A stretch of 64,000 bases of DNA from Porites lobata. Lineage: Eukaryota; Cnidaria; Anthozoa; Scleractinia; Poritidae. Every line of letters starts with the position of its first letter. Position 1 is the stretch's first letter. A program made the position numbers and the translations under genes. Where the stretch lies: assembly GCA_942486035.1 (NCBI GenBank), contig CALNXK010000045.1, positions 1,730,001-1,794,000 of the forward strand, written 5' to 3'. Below the pieces are notes generated by a model, which saw only the letters and a list, made by a program, of their open reading frames with translations, searched no databases and was not told the DNA's origin. Shown piece by piece: positions 43,901-58,900 of this stretch.

Positions 43901-46900
43901 CCTAAAGAAGCCAAAGAACAATGGGAAATGCAAGGGAGGTCTGGGATTTCTTTCTGCAGTGCCTGATAGCCATAGTATATTCATTGTATTTAAGTGTGTC
44001 ATTTATAATATTATATATTGATGTAATTCTCGAACTTACTATCTTCATTGTAGGTTTTTGTTTATGCCAATGATATTTTTTACATGGAGTCACCGTCAAG
44101 TTCTGTTGTGCAGTTAACGCATAGTGGAGTAGAACATAAGATCTTTAATGGAGTTCCTGATTGGGTTTATCAAGGTAATTTACACCGTTCATCTCAGTTA
44201 ATTTTCTAGTTTTTACTATTATTCCATTCAGCAACAAACTTTCTATCTGGAAGGTAAAATTTTCAAAAGCGTCCAAGACATGTAATTAATAGTAGAAACC
44301 TGTAAAGCTTCCATTTGTTTTTACTTTCACTACGTTTTTCAGTGAATTTGATTTGAATTCCTGTTAACAACCTTTTTTACCACTATATTTTCTCCATGAA
44401 CCATTCTTCGTTTCTGTTGCGAGTTTAAGTTAGCCAGGAGCTGCAATGTTTCAATCCAGTATTTTGAAAGACCTCACTTAACCCCCCACGTCTCCCCTCT
44501 GCAAGGAAATACTGTGATAACATTTCAAGACTTTTGTTTGATAACTTGCAATCTTACATCAGGTTTGTCTTTTTTTCAACAGAGGAGGTGTTGAATTCAG
44601 ACCACGCCCTCTATTTCTCTCCTGATAGCCAGTTCCTAGCATATATTCAGTTTAATGACTCAAAGGTCAACTGGTATCAATTTCCTTGGTATGGAGACAG
44701 GAAGAATGCCTATACCACCATAAGAAAAATTGCTTATCCAAAACCAGGATATTCAAATCCCACAGTAAAGGTGTTTGTTATTGACCTCAAGAACAATAAA
44801 CGGGTCCAGCTGCCTGAGCCATCAAGTTTCAAGGACATGTGAGTGTTTTCATAGATTTTCAGCGATTATTTAATGGCACCTTGATGTTCTCTTTATGTTT
44901 TCAACTGCCCGCCTTGATTAGCCAAGCTAACATCAAGCCACTGGAAATAGATCTCTCTGCATGCTACTTTCTCTGGGATAAGTTGTTGTAAAGTAGAGTT
45001 GTAATATTTTAGCTGGCCCTTCAACAACATTCCAGTTAATTCTTTCAAGTGGGGAGTCATGTAGACTATCTGAGGGGTCACCAGCGTGCAAAGAAAGTAG
45101 TGTCCCATAGCCTGGGGTTAGTGGATTTTGCTATCGGGCTAGTGAATTCTGTTCTTAACTTGCCTGACTGGCAAGTGAAGTATTTTGAGGAATTCAACTT
45201 ACAGAAGAACTGTGAAATCAATTCTACTCATCAAAAAATTTTGGGGCTAGTTGAAATGACGTTTGGGCTAGTAAATGTTAGCTTCAGCTTGCCCGAATGG
45301 CAAGCTGTAAAAATGACTTTCTTTGCGCCCTGGGTCACCCAGACCACTAGATAATTTTTTTTGTTATATTTACTTAACATTTATATTTCATCTGTTAGGC
45401 CAGGAAGCCTTCATTGTTGGGTCACTGACCCAAGACCCATCTCTTATCTTTGACACTGCCTTGAAACTTGACATAAAATTACGTATTAAGTTTTAGTGTT
45501 CTTTCTATTTACAGCGATCATTATGTAGTGAATGTAGGCTGGGTATCAGAAAAAGCTGTTTCTGTTAACTGGCTCAACAGAGACCAGAATGAAGCTATTC
45601 TCCATATATGTGAACAGCAGTCAATTCACTTCATGTGTAAAGAAGTAAGTCCAGCGTAATATTATTATTGTATTTTGTATTTTATTTTTACTCCATCCTA
45701 TAGATAATACATTAGTTGTGCAATAACAATTAGTACAAAATTGATTAAACTACGTGTACACAATAAAAAAAAGAAAATTAGAATGGAGAAGGGCACATTA
45801 TAGAAAACTAATTATGGGCATTAAACGAGATTGACTTTATTCTAATATAGCTTTGTTATTCATTAAAACACAAACATGCACGCATGCACACACACACGGA
45901 CACAAGTCAATATTGAGCAAGATAATATTTTTTAAGTGCCTCTTTGAACAGAATTTTCGATGATTTATTGCGAATAGAAAGGGGGAGATCATTCCAATAA
46001 TATTGTCCTGTTGAATCGTTTCCAGGCAGTCCTTCACGTCTTGCTTCTTTCCTTTCTTTGACATATTCAAATAAAAGACACTAACAGGAACTCTTACATG
46101 AGAAACTAAATTATTTAAACACACAAAAAAGGAAACAAAATCAAAACTAGCCAGCTTCAAAAGACTGCTCGCCCGGAATTATTGGATAAGGCTGAGTATA
46201 ATCTGAACCCTTCCAGATCTACATAAATAATATCTCAAATAATATCTTCGCGGAAATGTAAGGAGATCTCTCTAGAATATGGGTATGTCGATATGGGGGT
46301 TAATATCATGGGTGATAAATAATATTACTCCCTAATTTTTGTGTAAAATTTCAGCATTAATTTAAAATTCCATGTGTGAAATTACAAAATTGCTATGGCA
46401 ATGTTCCGGAAACGTTTCAGTGTCAAGGTTTTAAATGTTATGAATAAAGATCTCAGGGCAACAAAACATGCTTTGGGAAACCTTAATGCACAAAAGAGCC
46501 CATCAAGAAGGATTCTAACAGTATATTGTTGAAAAATTCAGAAATTACAGAACTTAAGCCCAAGTTTATACTTTTCCTCTTCTTGTAAAGCAAAAGTTTA
46601 GTATTAAAATATATCGCATTTTGTTAACATTTAGTTACGTAATTTTGTAATTAACCAACCATTTAAAGACTACGAATTCGCATCTACGAGTTTTTGCATC
46701 TTAGCAGATAGGTCAGGGTAGGCGGAATTTTAAATTGCATACAAGTGAACTCATTCTGTAGAAAACGTTACAGTCAAGAAGACCTTTGCAGGGACTGATC
46801 AAAGGACATGAAATAGAGTTTAGTTGCGATATTTCGACTGGCCAATACCAGTCTTCCTAGGTTTATTGAGATATCATGAATAATTTACAGAAATATATAT

Positions 46901-49900
46901 GATGTATTTTTTAAAAATTATGGCCACAACTAACTAAATGAACGTCAGAAACATAAGGAATACACCATCGCCTCTGCCTCAAATCGAAGCGGAGTCTCAT
47001 TCGCTACAAATTTCAGCTATGTGACGTCTCTAACTCTTAAAATTAGCCAAACCCTCATCTTAGCTATGAGAAGCCGAGTGGAAGTTTTAGTGTCTTGGGT
47101 ACCCCAAAAGATGTAAGTAAGGTCTAAAACAGTGCCACATACCTCAGGCTCCTGTTAACGTATTGGCAACAAGGAGAAGAATCTGTCATAAGATATAATA
47201 AACAAGAAGAAACCCTGCATTGTGAGCATAATTTGTCAACCCTGATATTGATTGGTAATCAAATGGTATAATCTTGGAATTAGAGAATAATTTCATGTGT
47301 ATTTTGTCCAAATTCTTATGATTATTACAATTTGGACAAAATGTGCACGTCATCACTTGATTACAAATACTGCATGTAATAATGGATCATACTTACATGT
47401 GTATCGACCTTTTTTTGTATGATGATAGTGGTTATGGTGATGATTGAAGGCAGGTTTTCACTAGTGACAGAGTTGGAGTCAGAGTCACAATCAGAAGCAT
47501 AGAGTAAAGATCTAGTGAAAACAGCGCTCTGGTTCTGCTTACGACTCCGTCGCTTACATTCTGCTTATGATCTAGTGAAAACTAAATTGTCAGAGTCGGA
47601 AGCAGAAGCGGAAGAACTAAACCAATCACAAAGCATGGGAACGTGCATTGTGATTGGTTTATCCTTCCCCTTCTGCTTCCGACTCCTACAATCTGGTTGT
47701 CACTGGATTATAAGCGGAACATGAGCGACTGAGTCGTAAGCAGTGTCGGAAGAAATGGAAACGTTCTGATTCCTCTGACTCCGATTCCGTTGCTCTTATG
47801 ACTCTGCTTACGACTCCGATTTTTGATTTTCACTAGGTCATAAGCGCTCTTACCACTCCGCTTACAACTCTGGTTCCGTCACTAGTGAAAAAGCAGTCTT
47901 AGGAAAGCGGAGGATGACTATAATGACATTGTTTATGGACAGTGTACATTATTAAATCCTTTATTTTTATTGTTTTCAGAATTCCAAGCTGACTGTTAAG
48001 GGTGGCTGGGTGGATGATAAGGTGAGATGTCTTTTATTATATTTTTTAAGCCTCAGGGTAAGTTTCACCGTTGTCAGATATTTTCACTGTTGTCAGATAT
48101 TTGCGCCTTATAAGTTTTGAAATTAATTAATTAATTAAATTTGGGTTCATGGAGTAGGATTAATTCAACCTTACTGACAGGGTGGATCTTGTGAACTATC
48201 TTACAAAGTCTCTTTGTCAGTACCATGGGAAATGTGTGTAGAACAGTATGGAAGTCGATATTGTTGCTAAAATGGTGTTCTTATTTTATGTTGGTAGCAC
48301 GAGATAGTCATTTGAGTGTGTAACAAACCTGAGGCTGATAGTGTGTTCATTTTAACCCAAAGATTCCAACCCTGTCAACTAAAAAAGTGGAGGTTTTAAG
48401 AGTGGCATAGCCACTCCTCTTGAGCGCCAAATGTGCTAGCCTCTAGTGGGCCTGGGGCCATGCTCTCCCACCTCTAAGATGCCATTTCCTGCATTTTGAA
48501 ATCTCATTCAATGCAAATACTGCCCTCAAAATTATCGCAGTCTCATAGTTGGATGCCAAAAGGGTAATAACATCTGAGAAACCACAGAAAATTGGCAAAG
48601 AAGCGCACTACAAAAACTGGTTAAATAAAGAAATGGAAGAGTTTCAAACACTGGGAGAATACTAAGCCAAAACAGGAGGCTGTAAACATTTGCCATTAAA
48701 AGTGGAGGTTTCCGACCAAAGCGGAAGGGCTGGAATCTCTGTTACCCTCCCCCCTCTCCATTACTGCTCTGTTTTATGGGTATTTTAAAAAGCTACTTCA
48801 AGCCACATGGAAAAGAAAGAATTGGAAAGAAAAATTGGAGGTGACACCTGAGAATCGAATTTGGCACCTACTGTCCTGAAGGCTGTACACTAACCAACTG
48901 TCACAATCCTTCCTCCTAGTGCTGATTTTAGGGTTTTCTCTTATCTATGCTTAGTACACCACACCTAAAGCCTCCAAAGATGGCTCATACTACATCACCC
49001 CCTGGCCATTTCCACAAGGCTCTGAAGGAGACTTTATTCACATAGCAAAGATGCGCATGAATCCAAAGGAAGGTGTAAGTAGAAATGATCTAATACAAGC
49101 TGCGGATAAAAAACAATTCTGAACTTTCCACACAGGATTAAACCGTTTAGCACTTAAAGAATGGGAGGAAAACTTGGCCAAGTTGATTTTCACAAAGGCT
49201 TCTGTGATAGTTGCTCAAGACTTTCTAGTCAGCTATTGGCTGATTTTTTCACAAAACTTTACAAAACTCAACAATACTAACATCAATGTATAATCTTAGG
49301 AATCTTGAAACTGACCTAGCACTTCCAAGGCCAAAGACTAATTTCCTCAGGCGTAGCTTTAAGTACATTAAGTGCATTATTAAAATGCAAGATTTTCTAT
49401 TCACATTTTATCTGTGTTCTTAAGGAACGGCAAACTCCAGAGGCTTTGACAAGTGGACCCTGGGAAGTGTTAAAGATTCTTGCGCATGATGATATGAATG
49501 AAATAGTGTAAGTGAACCATATAAGCTCCAATAGTAATGGATTCTGTTTGGTAACAGTATAATAAGATAGCCTGCATCCCTGTTCAAAAGTTGGATCACT
49601 GGATAAATCTCCATTCAGTGGATAACACCTATCCTTTGGACAGCGTTTCATATAGTGGATAGCGCTATCCAATGTTTGAACAACCTGGCACCTGGTACAT
49701 ATGTGGAGAACCTGAACAAGGATTTTGGAGCTGTTTTAGTTCCATCTGTGGCACAGGCTATCAATCAGATAGAATTATTTACTACTGGAATATTCTGTGT
49801 AGCTGGTTTTAGCAGTCTCTTCTTAAATTACTGTAAGGCTGTCCTTGGTAGTGACATCCCACATAGAAGTTGTGCATGGAGAGGAATTTGTACTTCACTA

Positions 49901-52900
49901 GTTGCCGTGAATAAGACCGCCCTTTGAGACAGTTGAACACTAGCAATAAACATGGTGTTTGCATAAATTTATGTCTGTTGTAAACTTTAATAAATTATTG
50001 TAACTTGCATACAGGTACTTCTCTGCAACAAAGGAATCACCAACAGAGTCACATGTGTACAGGTTTGTTAGAAATTTAAGATTGTTAAGATTATTAAGTT
50101 ACATTTGTGCAAAAAAATACTCATTGACTCCAATCCTCAGATATATTTGCAATGACACAAAACATGTGATAAAAATGATGTTGGCAATGTAACATTTGAC
50201 CTGATTAGTTTACTTGCCACCAATCACGTTATTTCTTATAATTTATTATTGCAATGGCAAACAGTAAAATAGCTCAAACAAATGCAAATATTTAAAATTA
50301 CTGAAGAAATGGCAACGTTCTGTGATTATCCAGGAGATTTCAGACTCTAAACTGGAGACCAGGAGATACGGTCCCAGGGCTCCAAATAACGGCCGGTCAA
50401 CGGACAATGTCCGGCCTGATCGTGGGCTTGACCGGTCAAACTCTCGTCTGGCCGGTCATTTTGACCGGTCATTTTTGGATGCTTGTCGCTTAATGCGTTT
50501 TGCTCTATAATGCTGTAATTCGCTGCTTTCTTTGGCTTTTTTTGCTGCTTTGCACTAAACCCTTTAAAGAAAAATGTTCTGCTTTGCTGTGATCAGTAAT
50601 GCGACCTTCTTTGGGAAAACATTCGCTAACAATAGTCTGTTATTTTTTAGAAAACTAAAGGATGAGTGACAGTTTTTGTCCATCAAACGTTTCACATCTA
50701 CTTGTAACAGGATTGTGAAAATCACCTTCGACGGGATTCGGGCTAATTGATCGCTCGTCCTGTACTGTTTCTCTGGGAATAAATTTCAGCGCATCGATTA
50801 ATTATAAAATTTCTTTATGTCGAACATAATCTCATTTGCAGACTCGATTCCAGAATTGTCTGATAAAAACTAAGCTAATCGAGAACGAACGTCGCCTATC
50901 TCTGCTATATCGGCACTTAAAATCCTCCTTCTTGATAAGCCGTTCGCAATAAAGTGTTGCGCGACGACCCAAACGAAAGCTCTCCTGTATATTTATTGAC
51001 TTCTGATGACGAATACCCTGTCTGCGGAACAAATTTCTTGCCAAATCAACTTCTTTGCCGCAAATATTTAGCGACGAAATTCTTCTTTGTGGAGGAGACT
51101 TTCGATCATGTGCCGGGCAACGAAAAGGATCAAGTTTCACCGATATGCAGATATAGGACGAACCTTGGAGACTTCCGACACCGCCGTACGATGATGCTGA
51201 AGGTATATATAAACAGACATAAAACGGGCGAAAATCGCGGAAAGGAACTCAACAACGTGTGAATGAATTTTTCACCAACTTGGCGGCAAAAACTCGAACG
51301 ACAATGCTGTACTGCCAGCGTAATTCGATATTCCATGGGCAACAAAGTAATTACAATATTCATTAATTTGACCGGCCAAAATCGGGGTTTGTCCGGGCTA
51401 AAAAATATTTGGCCGGTCATCATGACCGGCGACCTGCTGTCCGTTATTTTGAGCCTTGGGTCCAAATAGCTGGAGTCTCCTGGATTGTCTGAGAGAGTTG
51501 ACAGTACTGCAGTGCATTGATGCCTTCATTCTCTAGTATAAATAAGCATGTTTGCAAACCTTGTTTTGATATTAGAAAATTTACTTACATAGACTAATTT
51601 GTAGCTTGCTGCATGCTATTTCTTGCAGTGTTGACATAAGAACTACAGAACTCAAATGTCTGTCTTGTAATCTACCAACACTTAACCGTAAGTATGAGCA
51701 TTGAACCTCAATAATTATCCAGGGTGCGTAGCATATGTTTTTCATGAAATAACTAAGATTTCCTAATGCAGGGCTGTCAATAAGATTTTAAGTTGCTAGG
51801 TAAATACAACAAGTAGGCGGAGAATCAAAGAGCTAATGATTTCTTTTGGTTCTATTTTTCTTCTGCTTTCCTATGAAAGTAGCCAGGGGCCACGTTCTTA
51901 GCCACCGGGGGAAATCCCCAACCCCCACCACTTAATGACAGCCTTGCTAATGAGTAAGGCAGCAGGGGCCACAGGGCTCTGCTAGTGCACAGTTCTACAG
52001 CTCAATTTATACAAAGACAAAAGTGGCAAGGGTGGTGGGTCGGGGTTCTGGAACTCCTTAAACCCTCCACAGGGTACACCCTGGTCACATGACATCACTG
52101 GGCCAGCTCAACTGTAACTGTGTGCACTGGTTGAAGCTTTAATATTGTCACTTTTAACAAAACCTTGGTATTTAGACAATAATCATTCCTCCCAAAAATT
52201 AATTCATATTAATTTATTTGTTTATTTTGTTGTAGCTGGAAATAAGTGTTCCTATTATGGTGCAAGTTTTAGTTTGAAAGGAAGCTGGTACACTTTACAC
52301 TGTAAAGGTAAATAATAATCATCCAAAAATGATCATCTACTCTACATCAATTAATTATATCCTTAATATACACCAAGTCTGCTGGAGTTGCAAGTAAAGC
52401 CCCTTATAATGGCATAATTGATATGAAAAAGAGTGAAGATTGTTTGAAAGCACTTGTACTTGCACTTGTTGTTGTTTGCTTTTATGCTTTTTCGCCATTG
52501 ATATCTTTAGACAACAATTTAAACGTTTGATCCCAATAATTTCACTCTGTATTTACTGTTCTCTGTCCAAAATGCATGGCCCGTAAAAAGAAAAGCTGTG
52601 TATACATTAGTACTTTTCTATATATATTTATTCATTTTCTTCACTGGATGGGAACACAACTTGCGTACGTTTTAAAACTACTTATTTCATTTTAGTAAAC
52701 CTTCAAACAGTGGCAGGTGGTAAGAAGTGTTGCTTCAGGCAGTAAATTTTACCAGTTTCCGCCTGATAAGGAGAACACTGCTTGTCGCCATCCTGTTTGG
52801 AAATGAGGACAACAAAACATTTTGTCACCCTATGTATAGTGTGATGGCCAGTCATAGTTGGTAGATATCACTTTTCTGGAAACTGATTAGTTTGCTTTAC

Positions 52901-55900
52901 ATTTTTTTTTAGGTCCAGATATACCAGAAGTAACTCTACGCAGTACACAGAAGGACCCTGAAGGTAGAGAAATTTGTCAACTTAAGCAATATTTGCCTGG
53001 GGCATGTGAAGGTCCTGTGGTACAAAATGTAACTAAATTAGTAAAGGTATATTGGCTAGATAGAATAACTGTTAACTGTGACAAAAGATCGATCGAATTG
53101 CACCAATCTCATTTAGAGTCTTCATAGCCAATAACATCACAGCTTAATTCCATCACGACTTAATTGGCCAATTAAAGCAATCATGACCAGGTCAATAAGC
53201 AGAGCTAAATACCATCAACTGACGTGATACAACTCACTTTGACTCTGAAGATGTCACTGATAATTATGTTATCTTCTCTCAAATGAAGATCTCTGGAGCT
53301 TAGGTGATCTGACGCATGTCTCTGTGTGCTGTACAAACAGAGTAATGGATTAGCCACTTACGAATGCGACAAGTTTCAGAGAGAACAGAAGAGCAGAATG
53401 GACATCAGGCTCTAGTCTCTCAGTCATCGATTTGAACAGCCACGTTGTACATGTGATTATTATAAGAACTCTTTTTACCCTAGGACAATTGCACAGTGGA
53501 ACAATCTCCCACCAGAAATTATAGCATCTACTTCACCATGTTCATTTAGGCAATCCCTGTAATTGTTGTAATTCTTATTATTTAAAGCAGACTGCAATAC
53601 TCTGTTAAGAGTGAAGACTTATTTGTGAAATAAATAAATAAGATAACTACCGCAGAGGTTGTTGGAATTTCAGGGAGTGTTGCAAAAACCCCATTCAGAA
53701 CTACACTTACTTGGATGATCATATTTCACCTATACTTATTAAATGACTCCTGGTTTCATACCATTCACAGTTTTTCAATGTTTACTCTGTTTATTTATTC
53801 TTGTAAACCAGTCGTAGTGCCACTTCAATACAACAGAGATTTAATGGACAGACTCGATGGAGTTAAATTGCCAGGAATAAAGACATACACTGTCGAAAAT
53901 GGAGATTATGGTAGGTGTTTCTATTGTCATATCATACTTGTTCATTAAAAACTATGCAGACAAAATTGCCAGTGATAGTAGATGAGCACCCTGGGATAAT
54001 AATCTTCTTTGCATCTGGAGGAAATCCCTTTGATATCTTACAATAGCCTGAATTTCAGACATCTCTTTGAGTTGAATCTCTTTATTGAGTATGTGACTCA
54101 AAAGGGATGTCTGTAATTCAGGCTAATCGTACAAGTGTGGTTGGTTTGCTATTGAAGACAAATTAATCCAGATGAACGGCGACCTTGATTCAAATTTTAC
54201 TTTTTATACTTTAACATCCAAGCAATTTGTGTTTGGCTCCAATAGTAAAGTAATTGAAAGATGCATTGGCCAGAACATAATATTTCCACCTCCTTTCACA
54301 CAGCATAAAGTTTATTTGTAGTTCCTCTGTGGAAGAAATTATTGGGCAGAGAGAGAAACAAAAATTTCCTCATCTTTGTATCTTTGTATATGAGAGTAAA
54401 TTCACTTCTGATGATAGATAATGATTGACATAATGAGAGTTGTTCGTGTAGCAAGAATGCGTAGGAGCTAGTTAGTTGAATAAATCTTTACGTTTTGAAT
54501 TGTCACTTATGGGAATTTCAGCTGTATCAACTTTATGATGATTGAACATTCTTTGCTTTGTAGATCTCTATGTTAAGGAGTACCGTCCTCCAGGTTTTAC
54601 AGAGGACAAGAAATATGGCGTCTTGTTTTCAGTGTAAGTATCTCACTCTTGGAAGTGATTCAAAATCATCATCATCATCATTATCATTATCATTACTATC
54701 ACCAAGAAACATTTTTCTTGGAAAGTACAACTTTAGAAAACTAATTATGATAATTTTTTAATCTTCTTATACAGGTATGGCGGTCCAAGTTCACAAAAGG
54801 TAGATACTAAAAAACTATTAAGTTTGATCAACATGTAACTTGTGGATGTTAAAAATGAAAATAGCATTTGTTGTTCTCATGCATAATCACTAGCAGTAAG
54901 CTAGGGAAAGACTTTTTTGAAGTGTCAATATTATCATATTCATCTTCTGTGATCATGTCCTCAATTCTCATGACCACAGTGTTTGATAAAGCATTGATAA
55001 TACAAGGAGAAATTTCATGCTGATCAGTCTTAGGGCTTAAACGGTTTAAGGGTTTGATAACCAGGTCATGATGCAACTGAACTCACTGAGTGTTCAGAGA
55101 ACTTTTTTTCTGAGTTTCCTGTGTCACAGACTTATTAATTGTCCTACATGTACCAAAAGGTTGTGGACGCTTATGGATATGGATTTGAAACTGGTTATCT
55201 TGTCAGCAACTTTGACTTGATTGTGGTGAATGTAGATGCAAGGGGTACCTGCTGCAGAGGAGAGAGGTAATAATAATAAGTAATAATCTTAATAATAATT
55301 TATTAAATAATAATAATCTTTCATTGATAATAAAGCTAACTATAAAATCCTATTTACTATTAATTTTGCCTAAAAGACTATTCAGTCAAAGCGCTATTTA
55401 CAATTCCTTTCAATTAAAAAACCCTTAATTTTGATTAAAAATTCATTTCAATTCAACTAATAATAATAACAAAAACAATGATAATAATAATAATAATAAT
55501 AATAATTCCAACTGATTTCCAAACATCTCCCAATAAGGTGAAAGCTCAAAGCATTTTCCTTTTTTCCCCATGGTTTGTTGAGATCCAGAAATTTTGCCAC
55601 CGTAGAAACATGACATAATGACTTCTCCTCTCTTTTGGGTTGTAAAGTAACTATGAGATATAAATTTTGTCTTTGTAGGTTTAAGCATGAAGTTTATAAG
55701 CAGATAGGGAAGGCTGAAGCTGAAGATACAATAGCTGTTGCAAGGTAAAACATGCTCAAAGTTTCCACCTGGGGAGTAAGGGTGGCACAGTGATGAGACC
55801 ACTCGCCCCGCACTAATGTGGCCTGGGTTCAAATCTCGGCATCAACGCCATATGTGGGTTGAGTTTAGTGTTGGTTCTCTCCCTTGCAGCGAGAGGTTTT

Positions 55901-58900
55901 TCTTCGGGTACTCCAGTTTTCCCCTCTCCTTAAAAACCAAGACTTCCAAATTCGAATTCGATCTGGAACACACAGACACGTTTCAATGAGTTCTCATGAA
56001 CTCCTAAGTGCTCCGTGGGTAAACACATTACAACAATTACACAATTACAATACATTTTGTATGCTGCCGAAAGGGAGAATATGTTGAAAAATAAAGGCAT
56101 TTCTGGTAATCATTTCCTTTATTCCTGTGCGCGTTGTATCTGATAAAGCATTCATGTACGGGCAAATGATAAACTGGAATAATGGGGTTGGAAAACCATA
56201 CAGTGGATTCTAATTTCGTGTTTTTTTAGTTAACCCTTTTTCTTCTAATAGTGGCCAAATGAAATATTTTGTAAAATTTTAAGAAACACATCGAACCATA
56301 CAAAAGTTCTGCCAAAACGGATTCCATTTGAATGGTCACACCACAGGATTTTTTCCACATAAGCAAAAATCATCTGATCATACAGTCTCGCCATAAGCTA
56401 TGCTAAAAGTGAAAGCTATTAAAGGGACAATTAACTTTATTGGATTGCATTACTGGTCAAAGAATATTTTGTGTTTGAATACAGTGTGAAAATGTGATCT
56501 TAGAAACAATATGGTTACAACACAATATGAACAGTAGAAACAATATGAACCTAGTATATGGCCTCGCTCTCCATGAGTTCTCCATAGCTCAAGTAAATAG
56601 AGTGCCTGCCTGGTGTTTGGGAGGTCATAGGTTCCAGTCCTGTCGAAGACTCAGATTTTTTCTTTGTCACACGCTCGTGACAAGCTGATCATTTCATTTT
56701 CACAATATGGTTACACTGAACAGTCGTTGCCAAATATTTCAACTATAAGCTGGAGCTTATATACTAACAATCTGTTCTGTTTTGCAGGCATATTGCTAAT
56801 AAGAAGTATGTGGATGAAAACAAACTGGCCATCTGGGGCTGGGTAAGGATATAACTCTATTACTAGTAACAACCAAAGGTAACGGAGTGCAGGCAACAAC
56901 GATCAAGGGTCAAAATGCTTTTGTTCCAGCACTGTGCTTTGCGTAAGCTTCATGTGAGCGATGGTTAAAATATGCGTGATTAGACTAAGCAGGGTGCAAT
57001 GAAAGTCAGTTTTACAGCCTGCCATTCGGGCAAGCTGCAGCTAGCATGTACTAGCCCACAAGTCATTTCGACTAGCCCCAAAACCCTTTTTGATTAGCAC
57101 AATTGATAACAATCCTTCTGTGATTTGAATTTCCCCAGCAAACAGTACTTGCCCATCGGGCAAGTTAAGAACAAAAATCACTGGCCCAATAGCAAAATCC
57201 ACTAGCCCTGGGCTATCGGACACGACTTTCTTTGCACGCTGGACTAAGAGTGACGTGATCAAAGTGCGTTCTGTACATTCCATACATTCATAGTGGAAGT
57301 CCAAACAAATGCTGGCTACATACATGCGACACATGTATAATAACAACCCACAAGATTCATAACGTGTTTCAGAAACTGCTGCCTAGAATGTGCACTCTGC
57401 ATCTTTGTAGAGATATCGATGGTCCGATCACATGATTGAAGATCAAGAGATTTTGCAATTGTCGCTTTATCACTTTTTTCTCACAGCTATCACAGCTATT
57501 TAAACCTTGTTTGTAATTTTTAGAGGCTTAGCTTGCAAAATAGAATACCCAAACAAAATTTATTAGAAGCCTGTGTGGCATCCTGCATATTTTTTTGACT
57601 GGATTTGAAATGCTGGGTATATAATATTGTGCTTGCTTGTCTTGTTGGTTAGTCCTACGGTGGCTTCTTGACGTCTTACATTCTTGGTCAAAAGTCCGAT
57701 GTGTTCAAAGTTGGTATGGCTGTGGCACCAGTTACTGACTGGCGATATTATGGTAAGTAGGGCTTCTCTGGGAAAAATTAAAACAACAACCAGGTGCTAA
57801 AATACTTAGGCACTAGACTGTCCACACGTGCAAAGGATGTGTATTTTATGGGACAGATGTATTATTAGCTGTGATTTTAAGTAAGGAAGGCTGTTGTTTC
57901 TTCAGATTGTCTCAACAATTTTGCAGTCAGTTTATAATAGTTTGGTTTGCGGGTGTCATACTTGAGAGGGAATTCACATAATATGTCGCTATTAACATTA
58001 AAACTATATCTTTTTATATTGTGTTCCAGATTCAATATACACTGAACGATACATGCTGACTCCACAGAAAAACTTTGGTGGTTATGAGGTAACTTATAAA
58101 TGGCAGTTTAAAGATCCAAAGCTAGTTTGTAGATTCTGGTTTGGTCTTACTACTAACTAGAATGCCCTTATCAGCCACAAAGAAGTTGCATCTCAGATGT
58201 ACTTATGTATTAATTTATAATTATGTTACTATTCATTCAAAATATTTCCCCAATTCTGATTGGCTAAAGGCACACTCATAATTCACCATAATCAGTTACT
58301 GATGACCAAATTGCGAAGAATTTTGTGTTTAACAAGGAAATAACGTCAAAAATGCAGCCTTCTACAGGTTAATGCACCGTTAACCAAGAAGGCCTGGGGC
58401 AAGGTTGAGTTGTTTTCGTTGTGAAAACTAAAATGGTCGACCCTTCACTCGTTTCAAGAGTGAGAACTACAGCTGAAACTAGGCAAAATAATGGCTAAAA
58501 ACATAGCAAAAAAAGCAAGAAGACAACTCAGAGGACGACATCTGCTATTTGGAGAAAATTTGTCGAGCTCGACAAACCTAAACGTACACTATCGAAGATA
58601 AACTTAACATCGATGCAGGTAAGCATTTTTTAGCTATGTTTTAAACTAGGAATTACTTTGAAAGAATAATAAAGCAATTAATGAATTTGGCTTTCCTAGG
58701 ATATGAAGAATTAAGCAGATCTCGGAGGGTGTTATCCTCCTCGATCTGCTTAATTCTTCATATTCTACTCAGCCTCATTCATTAATTGCTGAATATGAGT
58801 CTCCTAAGGGTGAAGATATGGTTAAGTTAATATTTTATCTTTAATTTAGTGCAACAGTTATTCCTCCCAATATAGGTACACAGAAAGGGGAAAAAATTCA

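Noticed and set aside
45049..45354. Plus-strand 101-residue frame
   Set aside because: Lies across the MITE at 45083-45331.
47340..47700. Possible small gene in the peptidase intron
   Set aside because: The frame is part of the palindromic ACTAGTGA element.
56585..56660. Functional tRNA gene
   Set aside because: A and B boxes are present but the cloverleaf stems do not pair well and a non-tRNA tail follows; it is a SINE head.
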